DNA from: an uncultured beta proteobacterium
GTDB taxonomy: Bacteria > Pseudomonadota > Gammaproteobacteria > Burkholderiales > Burkholderiaceae
DNA length: 14,402 nt
Assembly (NCBI GenBank): GCA_903944255.1
Contig: CAJARE010000017.1
Location: 1 to 14,402 of the forward strand
Reading direction: 5' to 3'
Part shown: positions 14,281 through 14,402 of the stretch, piece by piece
Layout: each line of letters starts with the position of its first letter
How positions within the stretch are numbered: the first letter of the stretch is position 1
Translations under genes and position numbers: made by a program
The notes under the pieces: generated by a model
Told to the model about the DNA's origin: nothing
Seen by the model: only the letters and a program-made list of their open reading frames with translations
The model's database searches: none

Positions 14281-14402
14281 TCATTTCCTTTTTTGATACT
14301 GAGTTGAGCCAAACAGTTGTTCTCTTGCTTTGTCATCATGCAAGGGTTTACGTAGCGCAGTTAGTACTTCGCATCCCCGCTTTACCGCAGGTCGATCACC
14401 AA
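14281..14402 (-). CDS. Glutathione S-transferase, C-terminal fragment (cut by window edge)
   Basis: The last 39 codons of a minus-strand gene that enters from the right edge. The translation begins GDRPAVKRGCEVL, matching the C-terminal helix region of cytosolic glutathione S-transferases of the YfcG/YghU kind, where a (R)PAVxRG motif is characteristic. It then runs through a basic, polar tail ending in QKRK. The stop TGA (14283-14281) is one base from the dehydrogenase ATG, and the dehydrogenase Shine-Dalgarno lies inside this coding end, so the two are almost certainly co-transcribed. The GST call rests only on this tail, so the exact class is uncertain. Confidence 0.7.
   Translation of the reverse strand, partial: GDRPAVKRGCEVLTALRKPLHDDKAREQLFGSTQYQKRK

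Noticed and set aside
14280..14339. N-terminal extension of the 3-hydroxyacyl-CoA dehydrogenase by 20 codons
   Set aside because: It overlaps the GST coding end. The ATG at 14279 has a well-placed ribosome site and yields the normal Rossmann N-terminus.
1..14402. CRISPR array, insertion sequence, phage or defence island
   Set aside because: I saw no direct repeat series, transposase or integrase motifs, tRNA, or genes of known defence families on either strand; nearly all DNA is accounted for by housekeeping genes.

Overview
The window looks like ordinary chromosomal sequence of a betaproteobacterium in the Burkholderiales. The gene set and protein sequences best resemble a small-genome freshwater type such as Polynucleobacter. 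Supporting signs are a PhaP-type phasin, an adjacent Aat plus Bpt pair, a Burkholderiales-style PabB/PabC fusion, a DUF3429 membrane protein, a moderate base composition and very tight gene packing. The genus is inferred from sequence memory; no 16S or other diagnostic marker lies in the window.

Left part (1-4417). On the plus strand, livG and livF encode the two ATPases of a branched-chain amino-acid type ABC importer; its permease and binding-protein genes must lie to the left, outside the window. A symmetric, bidirectional terminator separates livF from a convergent minus-strand phasin gene for polyhydroxybutyrate granules. A 209-bp divergent spacer then leads to a plus-strand EamA/DMT transporter gene. 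After it comes a periplasmic S11-family D,D-endopeptidase (PbpG type), preceded by a plausible sigma-70 promoter.

Right part (4441-14402). Twelve genes lie head-to-tail on the minus strand. Read in transcription order they are: the 3' end of a glutathione S-transferase gene, 3-hydroxyacyl-CoA dehydrogenase, DUF3429, rarA, a DsbA-fold HCCA isomerase-like protein, a periplasmic cyclophilin, the pabB-pabC fusion, a NUDIX hydrolase, aat, bpt, pyrD and an iclR-family regulator. Most junctions overlap by 4 bp (ATGA) or leave fewer than 10 bp. Clear breaks occur only before the cyclophilin gene (62 bp) and before iclR (97 bp). Most of the block is therefore probably co-transcribed and translationally coupled, although the functions are mixed: folate, pyrimidines, N-degron tagging, replication repair and acyl-CoA metabolism.

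Functional links. Aat and Bpt together add the destabilising N-terminal residues read by ClpS/ClpAP. The phasin and the 3-hydroxyacyl-CoA dehydrogenase both touch C4/PHB metabolism, but they sit far apart and need not be linked. I found no tRNA, rRNA, CRISPR array, insertion sequence, phage gene or defence system. The most interesting signals are regulatory: an apparently leaderless iclR start with an 8-bp-arm inverted repeat over its promoter, and inverted repeats upstream of the phasin gene. I do not see an undescribed multi-gene system here.
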